A DNA stretch of 48,763 nucleotides from positions 1-48,763 of the forward strand of contig JAHELS010000020.1 of NCBI GenBank assembly GCA_024644085.1, in the 5' to 3' direction. Below, in pieces: positions 16,874 to 24,217 of the stretch (positions are counted from its first letter, which is position 1; every line of letters begins with the position of its first letter). The stretch is from Rhodopirellula sp. (GTDB lineage Bacteria; Planctomycetota; Planctomycetia; Pirellulales; Pirellulaceae). Below the pieces are notes generated by a model that was not told the DNA's origin, searched no databases, and was given only the letters and a program-made list of their open reading frames with translations. The position numbers and the translations under genes are program-made.

Positions 16874-16919
16874 TCCTCGCCTGCGCACTTGGCGCCTCGG
16901 CGGGCAACGAAGATCAAAC
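16868..16919. terminator. Inverted repeat between convergent genes, possible bidirectional terminator
   Basis: GTTTGATC (16868-16875) and GATCAAAC (16912-16919) are exact reverse complements, and inside them CTCGCC can pair with GGCGGG. The stop codons of both convergent genes (TGA 16871-16873 on plus; TCA 16914-16916, the minus-strand TGA) lie within the arms. There is no long T-tract, so termination is a guess. Confidence 0.35.
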
Positions 16920-17585
16920 CGGGATGAGTGCTGCCTGTTCCGGCTTGCAAGTCGCCTTCATGACGGTGAACAGCGAAAGCGGATTGGGTTTGTAACGATG
17001 ATCCAATCTCAGTGGCAATTCGCGAAGTACCTCGTCAAGTTCGAGATCCGTTCGCCACCCGAGACGTTTGGTGATATTGCCGGCCGAGTCGACGACTTTT
17101 GCAATGATCGGATTGTCGCTGCGAAAATGATTGACGATCAAAATGTTTCCGCCCGGTTTGCAGACCCGCACGATCTCGCTCATCATTTTTTGCGGCTCTG
17201 AAACGACGCTGATCGTGTGAAAGGACGTGACGAAGTCGAAGCTGGAATCCTCGAATTCGAGATTCTCGGCATTCATCGGCATCACGTCGATGTGATCCCA
17301 ACGCCGCCGTGTGATCAGCTGTTCCGCTTCGGCCAACATCGATTCCGACAAATCAACGCCGGTCACCGAGGCTGCCCTGGGATACCCTTCCAACGACAAT
17401 CCGGTACCCACGCCGACCTCGAGCACCTTGGCGCCGTTGGGAATCCCGAGCGAGCCAATGGCAGCATAGATCCGTTTCTTGGCAACCGCGGGCCACAAGG
17501 CCTGATAGGCGGGCACCAGGTTATTGTAGAACGGGCTGGAATGGGGTTGGGCCTGAGTCTTTTCTTCTACCGCAGCACTAATCAT
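16914..17585 (-). CDS. pmtA: PmtA-like phospholipid N-methyltransferase
   Basis: A 223-residue class I SAM-dependent methyltransferase. Motif I is VLEVGVGTGLSL (residues 54-65), followed by the acidic residue at the end of strand 2 (TGVDLSESML). MPMNAENLEFEDSSFDFV and VCKPGGNILIV are the later Rossmann motifs. The N-terminal FYNNLVPAYQALWPAV and the C-terminal RLGWRTDLELDEVL segments resemble Rhodobacter-type PmtA, which methylates phosphatidylethanolamine towards phosphatidylcholine. The gene lies downstream of phosphatidylserine synthase and decarboxylase genes on the same strand, which supports this reading. GGAGGT (plus-strand ACCTCC at 17597-17602) lies 11 bases before the start. The 222-base gap to pssA may mean a separate promoter. 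A ubiquinone/menaquinone-type or small-molecule methyltransferase remains possible. Confidence 0.75.
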   Translation of the reverse strand: MISAAVEEKTQAQPHSSPFYNNLVPAYQALWPAVAKKRIYAAIGSLGIPNGAKVLEVGVGTGLSLEGYPRAASVTGVDLSESMLAEAEQLITRRRWDHIDVMPMNAENLEFEDSSFDFVTSFHTISVVSEPQKMMSEIVRVCKPGGNILIVNHFRSDNPIIAKVVDSAGNITKRLGWRTDLELDEVLRELPLRLDHRYKPNPLSLFTVMKATCKPEQAALIPV

Positions 17586-17807
17586 CGATTCGAGCGACCT
17601 CCGTAAGCGTTTGCTTGCTGAGTAAGGATTGCATTTTCTGCGGCGTCGTCAACCTTGTGACGCATTTGACATGGATGCGGTAAGTACTTTGCGGCAAGGT
17701 ATTTACGGGGAGAGCTCAGGACCCCGAGCCGGTAAAATCCGCTGATTTATTACACGTCCGATACAAATTGAAATGGTTCTGTCGGCAACGCGAAAATCGG
17801 ATCGCCG

Positions 17808-18797
17808 TCAAATCCGATCCACCCCATCCGACTCCCCCATCTTTGCCTCGGCCTCTCCGCGGTGCCGATATCGCGACACGAGTGTCCGAACGGGCGACCC
17901 GTAGGCGTAGTAGCAAAACGCGATCGGCAGGGCGAGCCAGTGCAATAGAACGGCTCCGATCACCACAAACATCGCCTGTCCGATCTGGTGCGGCGAGCGG
18001 CGGCCGCGGAGCAGTTGTTGAAAGACGTGCGGGTATTGGACACGCGATACCATCAAGTAAGCGAGCGAGAGCGCCAAGCCGGCGATAAAGTATTGGGAGC
18101 CCGCCATGAGATGCTGTGCCAACCACTGGACATTCTCGGGGTAGCTCGAGTCAGTGGCGTAAATGGCCAATTCAGGCATGGCGATCGCGAAGGCAGCGAT
18201 CGTCCCGGCCGCCGCGGGACTCGGTAAACCTTCGAAGCCATCATGCGGATCGTCCTCGGTTGTTTCGACATTGAACCGAGCAAGGCGCATCAGAACGCAA
18301 AGAGCGAACAGCACGCCGATTCCCCAGCTAATTTTTTGCGGTAAGGCCAAGCCGTCGCTGTATCGCCAGACAATCACGGCGGGTGCCGTGCCGAATGTGA
18401 TCGCGTCGCACAAGCTATCGAGTTCCGCGCCGAACCGGCTCTCCTGGCCCGTCATCCGCGCGGCCGAGCCGTCGAGTGCATCGAACAACATTCCGCCGAA
18501 GATCAGGATTCCGGCGACCAGCAACTTGGTTTCGTTTTCCCAGGGCAAGTTCACGCTCATCGCCACAGCGATGGCGGCCAGCCCGCAGACACCATTACTG
18601 AGCGTTAACAGCGTCGGCAAGACGGCAAGCGTCAAACGGCGGCGTCTTCCTTTCCGGCGTTTGCGCTTTCGCCCGTGCCGTTTGCGGCCCCCATCGCGCG
18701 ATGCGTCATCGCCCGAAACGTCATCGACCAATTCATCGTCGACTTCGTCATCGATCGTTTCACGCTCAATGTGCAGTCCGCGTTTCAGTTCACTCAT
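17808..18797 (-). CDS. pssA: CDP-diacylglycerol--serine O-phosphatidyltransferase
   Basis: A 329-residue integral membrane enzyme that makes phosphatidylserine from CDP-diacylglycerol and serine. The CDP-alcohol phosphatidyltransferase signature DxxDGxxARx8Gx3Dx3D is complete at residues 106-131, with DALDGSAAR followed by the Gly and two Asp at the required spacing. LPTLLTLSNGVCG near residue 60 is the usual entry to the first helix, and several hydrophobic helices follow. Residues 15-55 form an unusual acidic-then-basic cytoplasmic extension (KRHGRKRKRRKGRRRR), absent from compact PssA proteins. The start is 10 bases after the psd stop, so the two genes are almost certainly co-transcribed. 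The next step, decarboxylation to phosphatidylethanolamine, is encoded just upstream. Confidence 0.9.
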   Translation of the reverse strand: MSELKRGLHIERETIDDEVDDELVDDVSGDDASRDGGRKRHGRKRKRRKGRRRRLTLAVLPTLLTLSNGVCGLAAIAVAMSVNLPWENETKLLVAGILIFGGMLFDALDGSAARMTGQESRFGAELDSLCDAITFGTAPAVIVWRYSDGLALPQKISWGIGVLFALCVLMRLARFNVETTEDDPHDGFEGLPSPAAAGTIAAFAIAMPELAIYATDSSYPENVQWLAQHLMAGSQYFIAGLALSLAYLMVSRVQYPHVFQQLLRGRRSPHQIGQAMFVVIGAVLLHWLALPIAFCYYAYGSPVRTLVSRYRHRGEAEAKMGESDGVDRI

Positions 18798-18807
18798 TGG
18801 GGATCAT

Positions 18808-19893
18808 TCATTCTTCGTTCGACGCGATGGACGAATTATTACGGTAGTGCGCAAACACCGTGCTGCCGGCTCGAACCTTGTCTCCGATCTTGGCTGTGAT
18901 TTCGAGCGATTCATGATCGGGGACAACCAACTCGGTCCTCGAACCGAGTTTAATCATTCCAAACATCTGGCCACGAGCCAATTGGTCACCCGGGCAGACC
19001 CAGCAGACGATTCTTCGTGCGAATTGGCCAGTGATTTGTCGGATGCGAATCGTTGGCTTTACCAGATCTGGCGACAGCGGTTCGCTGACCGCGAGAATCA
19101 CGTCGAGATTCTCGTTCTCTTGCGCCGATTCGGGCCGCAGCGCGTTGAGGAACTTACCGGGCCGGTACTTGATCCCGATGACGCGTCCGGCCAGAGATGC
19201 GCGGTTGGCGTGAACATTGAAGATCGAGAGAAAGATTCCAAACTGGACACAGGGGCCAAGATCGGGATCTTCGACGCGTTCGATTTGAACGAGCTTGCCA
19301 TCGGCCGGCGAAACAATCGTGCCCTCAGCGGCGGGAATCTCGCGTTTCGGATTGCGAAAGAACCAAACGACCAAGACAACCACGACCAGCGGCGGAAGTG
19401 ACAGCGGCCACCAGACCAAGCCGGCCAGGACAGCGAGCACCAGAAATGCGCCGGATATCAATATCAATTCTGCGAGACCGACGCGCACGAAGGGGAGTGA
19501 ATCACGCCAGGTAAAAGGATCGTCCGACGCAGCCCACCAGTAAGTGGGTTGATTGCGGTAGTACTTGACATCACGTGGATCGACCGGCTCGAACGGCAAC
19601 GAGCCTCGACTTCCCTGTCGGTTGGCTTCCATCCGACGGACGTATCCCTTTCGAAAGGTGCGAAGGTACCATCGCCGTGGCTTTCCCCACGCCAATTCGA
19701 TCGACATCACGATTCCGCCACCGGGTTGGATCGTTTGGACCAACGGGTCCATGGCCGGCGTTTTCGCCGGGGGTCGATCGCTCGGCACCGTGTCGCGGGA
19801 AGTATCTTTTTGGGCGGTTTTCTCGGCGTCCGAGAGGTCGACCGCAGCGTCATCCGAAAGGAACGCTGGATCGCCGGGAGGTCGCGTGCTCAT
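18808..19893 (-). CDS. psd: Phosphatidylserine decarboxylase
   Basis: A 361-residue proenzyme. Conserved segments are SPADGKL (Asp198), SIFNVHANR (His228) and KLGSR (residues 315-319), where Ser318 would become the pyruvoyl group after self-cleavage, giving a large beta chain and a small alpha chain of about 44 residues. GSR instead of GST is typical of the short, archaetidylserine-like Psd group. Two hydrophobic segments (about 138-180) anchor it in the membrane. Residues 1-95 form an unusual Pro/Asp-rich, low-complexity extension followed by basic residues. ATG at 19893 is preferred over an extension to 20043, which would run into the nadB start. The gene is divergent from nadB across 149 bases, where both promoters must lie. 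It is first in the psd-pssA pair and converts phosphatidylserine to phosphatidylethanolamine. Confidence 0.88.
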   Translation of the reverse strand: MSTRPPGDPAFLSDDAAVDLSDAEKTAQKDTSRDTVPSDRPPAKTPAMDPLVQTIQPGGGIVMSIELAWGKPRRWYLRTFRKGYVRRMEANRQGSRGSLPFEPVDPRDVKYYRNQPTYWWAASDDPFTWRDSLPFVRVGLAELILISGAFLVLAVLAGLVWWPLSLPPLVVVVLVVWFFRNPKREIPAAEGTIVSPADGKLVQIERVEDPDLGPCVQFGIFLSIFNVHANRASLAGRVIGIKYRPGKFLNALRPESAQENENLDVILAVSEPLSPDLVKPTIRIRQITGQFARRIVCWVCPGDQLARGQMFGMIKLGSRTELVVPDHESLEITAKIGDKVRAGSTVFAHYRNNSSIASNEE

Positions 19894-20042
19894 GATCGAC
19901 CAGCCTATCCGGTATAAAGGAGGGCTGTCGATATGCGGGCTGTTTACCACCCGTCCGGAAAAACCGGTCGCCTGGGACCCCGGACGTAAAACCTGTCGCA
20001 CGTATGTCGTGATCCGGTCTCCCACGTCGTTTCGAATTGTCA

Positions 20043-21716
20043 ATGATCACGCCTCGATACCTGTTGCCCTTCGACACCCGGCGGGCGCTTCACCGATTTA
20101 CCGACATCCTGGTAATCGGTGGTGGTTTAGCAGGTTTGAGGGCGGCCAACGCGGTCGAATCGAATCAATCGGTCCTGGTCGTCACGAAGGATCGTCTTCG
20201 CGAATCGAACAGCAACTACGCACAAGGCGGAATCGCCGGCGTGCTCGATCCCGACGACTCGTTCCAATCGCACGTCGCGGACACGTTGGCCGCAGGCGGA
20301 AACCTGTGTGACCGGGAAATCGTCGACATGGTCATCCGCGAGGGTCCGCGTCGGATTGAAGAGCTGGTGCGATGGGGAACCCAATTCGACAAGAGCGAGG
20401 GCGAATTGTCGCTCGGCAGGGAAGGAGGACATAGTCGCGAACGAATCGTGCATGCACGCGGCGACGCAACCGGCGCGGAGGTCATGCGTGCGGTCATTCA
20501 ACGGACGCGAGAAATTCCCAACATCGACATTTGGGAGAACGCGTTCACCGTCGACTTGTTGACCTTCGAGGGTCGTTGCCGCGGCGCATTGATGGTCGAC
20601 GACCAAAAACAACCGGTCATGGTTTGGGCAAAGGAGACGATCTTGTGCACCGGCGGGGCGGGCCAGGTGTTTCGTGAGTCGACGAATCCTACGGTGGCCA
20701 CCGGCGATGGGTCGGCGATCGCCTATCGGGCCGGTGTCCAGCTGCGCGACATGGAATTCATTCAATTCCATCCGACGGTTCTTTATATCGCCGGTTCGTC
20801 GCGATCGTTGATCACCGAAGCGGTGCGGGGTGAAGGAGCCCATTTGGTCGATTCCAACGGGTATCGGTTCATGCCCGATTTCGACCAACGAGCCGAATTG
20901 GCACCGCGTGATGTGGTCAGCCAGTCGATTATCCGCCAAATGGAAACGACCAAGCACTCCAACGTCTACCTCGACTTGTCGCACCTCGATCCGGAACAGG
21001 TTCGCGGCCGTTTCCCCGGCATCGCCGACGCGTGCGCAAAGTTCGGACTCGACATCACCAGTGACCGGATCCCGGTACGTCCCGGTGCCCATTACATGAT
21101 CGGCGGCTTGACGGTCGATCGCCAGGGACGCACGAGCATGCCGGGGCTGTGGGCCGCAGGCGAAGCGACCAGCAGCGGATTGCACGGCGCGAATCGGTTG
21201 GCCAGCAACAGCCTGCTCGAAGGATTGGTGTATGGGGCCCACGCCGGCGAAGCGGCTTCGCGCACCGCCGCCGAGCAGCCTACGAAAATGGTCGCGCCCC
21301 CGATCCAGCATCCGATCCATTCACAATCCGAATCCTTTGACGTGGCTGACGTGCGGATTTCGCTCAAGAGTTTGATGGGCCGGCTTGCCGGAGTGCAGCG
21401 GCACGGGGAGGGTTTGCGGGACGCGGCTGATTCGATTCGTTCCTTCGCCGCCTATGTGATGCGTCATCAATTCAACAGCGTCGAAGGGTGGGAATTACAG
21501 AATCTCTTGCTCACCGCGTCGTGCATCGTCGACGCGGCACTGGTTCGTGCCGAATCACGAGGCGTTCACTTCCGAAGCGATTTTCCAAAGCCGGATGACG
21601 AACAGTGGCGTCGTCACCTGAATATTCAGATTGATGTCGATGGCGGACATCCCCAGCCCGGCAAGCTTTTGCATCCGGACGAAACAACCGCTGCGACGTT
21701 CAGCACGGAAACCTAG
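20043..21716 (+). CDS. nadB: L-aspartate oxidase
   Basis: A 557-residue flavoenzyme oxidising L-aspartate to iminoaspartate, the first step of de novo NAD synthesis (with NadA). The FAD-binding DILVIGGGLAGLRAA (residues 21-35) lies at the N-terminus. SNSNYAQGGIAGV, the HARGDATGAEVM segment, EFIQFHPTVLY and GLHGANRLASNSLLEGLVYG are the characteristic succinate-dehydrogenase/fumarate-reductase family motifs in the order found in NadB. AHYMIGGL places the catalytic Arg/His region. The length is normal. ATG at 20043 starts the protein; a TTG two codons earlier is unlikely. Neither nadA nor nadC is present in the window. It heads a same-strand run with the lipase (54-base gap) and the MoxR-type ATPase, which have no obvious metabolic link to NAD. 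Confidence 0.93.
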   Translation: MITPRYLLPFDTRRALHRFTDILVIGGGLAGLRAANAVESNQSVLVVTKDRLRESNSNYAQGGIAGVLDPDDSFQSHVADTLAAGGNLCDREIVDMVIREGPRRIEELVRWGTQFDKSEGELSLGREGGHSRERIVHARGDATGAEVMRAVIQRTREIPNIDIWENAFTVDLLTFEGRCRGALMVDDQKQPVMVWAKETILCTGGAGQVFRESTNPTVATGDGSAIAYRAGVQLRDMEFIQFHPTVLYIAGSSRSLITEAVRGEGAHLVDSNGYRFMPDFDQRAELAPRDVVSQSIIRQMETTKHSNVYLDLSHLDPEQVRGRFPGIADACAKFGLDITSDRIPVRPGAHYMIGGLTVDRQGRTSMPGLWAAGEATSSGLHGANRLASNSLLEGLVYGAHAGEAASRTAAEQPTKMVAPPIQHPIHSQSESFDVADVRISLKSLMGRLAGVQRHGEGLRDAADSIRSFAAYVMRHQFNSVEGWELQNLLLTASCIVDAALVRAESRGVHFRSDFPKPDDEQWRRHLNIQIDVDGGHPQPGKLLHPDETTAATFSTET

Positions 21717-21770
21717 CGAAGTAAAAGCGGAAAAAACGAAAACGATGTACAGGAAAAGGAGTGTGCCGTC

Positions 21771-22727
21771 ATGAGCGAGGAAGCGATCAAAAGGGTCGAT
21801 ACCGTCCAGGATCCTGGCGAACGACCGCTGGTCATCCAAAGCAAGTTGGATGGGCCGATCCGGGATATGACGTTCCTGGAGCGGTCGTTGTTGTTCGCTG
21901 AGTTGGCCATGATTGCGTACAACGACGAGGACGAGACAAAGCGAGCCTGCGACATCGTTGGTTTTCCCGATGTCACGTTCTACAACCGGGATGGGTCCCA
22001 GGCTTATCGATTTCGCAACGACCATGACTGCGTCATCGCATGTCGCGGAACCGAACCAAATGAATGGAACGATATCCGCGCCGATGCCAACGCGGCCTCC
22101 GTACTGGCCGAGACGACTGGCAAAGTCCATCGTGGGTTCAAGACGGAAGTCGACGACCTCTGGCCGATGCTCGAGACCGCGCTGATGTCCAACGAGCAAC
22201 CCCTTTGGTTCTGTGGGCATTCGCTCGGCGGGGCGATGGCGACGATTTGCGCCGGCCGCTGTTTTCTTTCACATATCGAGAGCGTCCCGGACCAGCTTTA
22301 CACCTACGGAAGCCCGCGGGTTGGCGACAAGCGGTACATCAACTACGTCAATCTCGATCACTTCCGCTTTGTGAACAACAACGATATCGTGACTCGCGTG
22401 CCGCCGTCGGTACTGGGATACCGGCACAGCGGCCGCGAGGTGTACCTGAATCGTGACGGGAAAATCCAGAAACTCGGGCACATAGGACGACGGCGTGACC
22501 GTTGGAAAGGTTTCCTGCGCGGCTTGCGGCGATGGAGAATCGATCACTTCGCGGACCACTCGATCCACAACTACATGGATGCGATCGCTGCGGCCGTCGA
22601 GCAGGAAAAAGAAGAATTGGATGCGGGAGGGACCGCACTGAAGGCGGACGACTTGGCCGGCGATGCTCCCCGTCGCGAATCACCCTCAACGAAACAGGAC
22701 TCTGACAAAGTGAGCTTGCAGGGATAA
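21771..22727 (+). CDS. Class 3 lipase-family alpha/beta hydrolase
   Basis: A 318-residue hydrolase. The nucleophile elbow is [11 protein letters not shown] (Ser151), the acid is probably Asp205 in [11 protein letters not shown], and the histidine is probably His266 in DHSIHNYMD, giving a full triad in the order and spacing of class 3 (fungal-type) lipases. VIACRGTE (about residue 88) matches the oxyanion-hole segment, and VHRGF is the usual pre-nucleophile motif. No signal peptide is visible, so it is probably cytoplasmic, unlike most secreted lipases. AAGGAG at 21756-21761 is a good ribosome-binding site. The acidic C-terminal tail (about 280-318) is low-complexity. Its stop overlaps the MoxR start in TAATG, implying coupled translation. 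The substrate is unknown; membrane phospholipid is a plausible guess given the nearby lipid genes. Confidence 0.85.
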   Translation: MSEEAIKRVDTVQDPGERPLVIQSKLDGPIRDMTFLERSLLFAELAMIAYNDEDETKRACDIVGFPDVTFYNRDGSQAYRFRNDHDCVIACRGTEPNEWNDIRADANAASVLAETTGKVHRGFKTEVDDLWPMLETALMSNEQPLWFCGHSLGGAMATICAGRCFLSHIESVPDQLYTYGSPRVGDKRYINYVNLDHFRFVNNNDIVTRVPPSVLGYRHSGREVYLNRDGKIQKLGHIGRRRDRWKGFLRGLRRWRIDHFADHSIHNYMDAIAAAVEQEKEELDAGGTALKADDLAGDAPRRESPSTKQDSDKVSLQG

Positions 22728-23728
22728 TGCACGCCAGATCGGACGAGACAGACGGCGCCGAACACGACGACCTTGCGGGGCACGTTGAAATCGACGGTGT
22801 GCGATTGAAGCTTGCGCATCCCTATGAAGCGCCGGGCCAATGGATCGGCCAACAAGAGATCCTGATGCAATTGCTGGCCTGTTGGATCACGGTGGACGAA
22901 GCCGACCTGCCATTGACGCCCCGATTGATCGGCTCTCCCGGCGTTGGAAAAACGCAGCTTGCCATTGCCGCGGCCCGCGCACAGGACCGCCCCCTTTATA
23001 TCTACCAGTGCACGGCCGACACCCGGCCTGAGGACCTGTTGATCACCCCGGTGTTGAGCCAGGGCGGCGAGATCTCCTATCACGCCTCGCCCTTGGTTTC
23101 GGCGATGATCCGCGGCGGTGTCTGCCTGCTCGACGAAGGCAACCGGATGAACGAGAAGTCGTGGGCCTCGCTGGCGCCGCTGTTGGACGGGCGCCGGTTG
23201 GTCGAATCGATTGTGGCGGGAATCACCATTCCTGCGGCTCGTGAATTTCGTGCCGCGGTCACGATGAACCAGGACGAGTCGACGTTTGAAATTCCTGATT
23301 ACATTCTCAGCCGGTTGCAACCGACGTTGAAGGTCGGGTTCCCCAATAAGCAGGACGAGATGGCGATCCTGCAATACCATTTGCCGTTTGCCGAGGCGGA
23401 GATGTTGGCGATGACCGTTGAATTCCTCCAGCATTCACACGAGTTGAAACTCGAGTTTTCGCCCCGCGACGGAATCAACCTGCTCCGCTACGCGATCAAG
23501 CGAATGGTCCAGGAGGGCAGCCACCCGGTCAGCCGTGACGAAGCCTGGCAGGAAGCACTCCAGCGGTGCCTCGGTGAGGATGCCGTCGATCTGGAACAAT
23601 TGGCCCAGCGACGTCGCCGAACGCTCGGTGGCGACGCAGTTCCGCTCGGATTAGCGGATTTATTTTTCGATCCTGACGATCCTTTGCACCCGGATCGCGA
23701 GGATGACGAGGACGACCTGGACGAGTGA
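22727..23728 (+). CDS. MoxR-type AAA+ ATPase
   Basis: A 333-residue AAA+ ATPase. Walker A is GSPGVGKT (residues 69-76) and Walker B is [11 protein letters not shown] (131-141), with Asn where many MoxR proteins have an additional acidic residue after [18 protein letters not shown] contains sensor 1, and [15 protein letters not shown] the arginine-finger region. MoxR proteins work as chaperone-like remodelers, usually with a von Willebrand factor A partner, which is not seen here. The start codon overlaps the lipase stop (TAATG at 22725-22729). The final 25 residues are almost entirely Asp/Glu. The ATPase might act on the coupled lipase, but that is inference. A dynein-related or CbbQ/NorQ-like subgroup is the main alternative. 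Confidence 0.82.
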   Translation: MHARSDETDGAEHDDLAGHVEIDGVRLKLAHPYEAPGQWIGQQEILMQLLACWITVDEADLPLTPRLIGSPGVGKTQLAIAAARAQDRPLYIYQCTADTRPEDLLITPVLSQGGEISYHASPLVSAMIRGGVCLLDEGNRMNEKSWASLAPLLDGRRLVESIVAGITIPAAREFRAAVTMNQDESTFEIPDYILSRLQPTLKVGFPNKQDEMAILQYHLPFAEAEMLAMTVEFLQHSHELKLEFSPRDGINLLRYAIKRMVQEGSHPVSRDEAWQEALQRCLGEDAVDLEQLAQRRRRTLGGDAVPLGLADLFFDPDDPLHPDREDDEDDLDE

Positions 23729-24217
23729 GCCCGGGTTCGTCACGTCCCCGCGGGGGCAGAAAGGCCCGCGCAGAGGCCTAAAACCGCCAGATGTGGGCGA
23801 ATCAAGCCTGACTCTGCGGGAACTTTTCGCCACCAGGGCCGTCCAAAGTCCACGCGTCTTTGCGGTTGAACACGCCTCGCCCAAGCCCCCCGCCGAGGGA
23901 GATCGTGTGCCCGTGTGCGGCTTTCTCACCTGCATTGTCGTTACGACCCGTCAATTTCGACCGGGTTCTGACACTCGTGCGGAGGAAGCAAAGTGGCAAT
24001 TGTTTGCGGGTTTTTTGGCCCTAACTATACTCGGCGACTGTGTTTCGGCTCTCCCCGTCAAGCGTGGGAATCCGGTTCATTGCTCTTCGTAAACGTCCCT
24101 ATTCCCGCCGAGCGATCCTCCGTTCGTTTCGGCTGATACCCAACTACTACCACACCGGTCGCGCTTGCTGACGATGGACTGCAGTGCAAGGGTGACATCG
24201 CCTGGAAGGTTAGGTCT
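23729..24217. other. 489-base gene-free leader upstream of the giant gene
   Basis: No gene is supported here. The first part carries short GC-rich inverted pieces (CCCGCGGGGGC; GGCCCGCGCAGAGGCC) that could end the nadB-lipase-moxR transcript, without a T-tract. The second half is less GC-rich, contains a possible promoter near 24004-24031, and leaves about 190 bases of untranslated leader before the giant gene's ATG. AAGGTTAGG (24207-24215) is a weak candidate ribosome-binding site. Confidence 0.45.
24004..24031 (+). promoter_or_regulatory. Candidate sigma-70-like promoter for the giant gene
   Basis: TATACT (24026-24031) matches the -10 consensus in five of six positions. TTGCGG (24004-24009) is a poor -35 element at a 16-base spacing. 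It is the best such pair I found in the leader. The low -35 match keeps this tentative. Confidence 0.25.

Noticed and set aside
18163-19401. A 412-codon frame antisense to pssA and psd
   Set aside because: Both genes on the minus strand have complete catalytic motifs; the frame is their high-GC shadow.
19894-20043. N-terminal extension of psd to 20043
   Set aside because: It would leave no room for the divergent nadB promoter and adds 50 residues without similarity; ATG 19893 is better.
20127-21320. A 397-codon minus-strand frame opposite nadB
   Set aside because: nadB has all family motifs on the plus strand; the opposite frame has none.
23703-24092. A 129-codon plus-strand frame after the MoxR gene
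   Set aside because: It starts inside the MoxR coding sequence, lacks a family resemblance, and mixes unrelated compositions; it was treated as chance.
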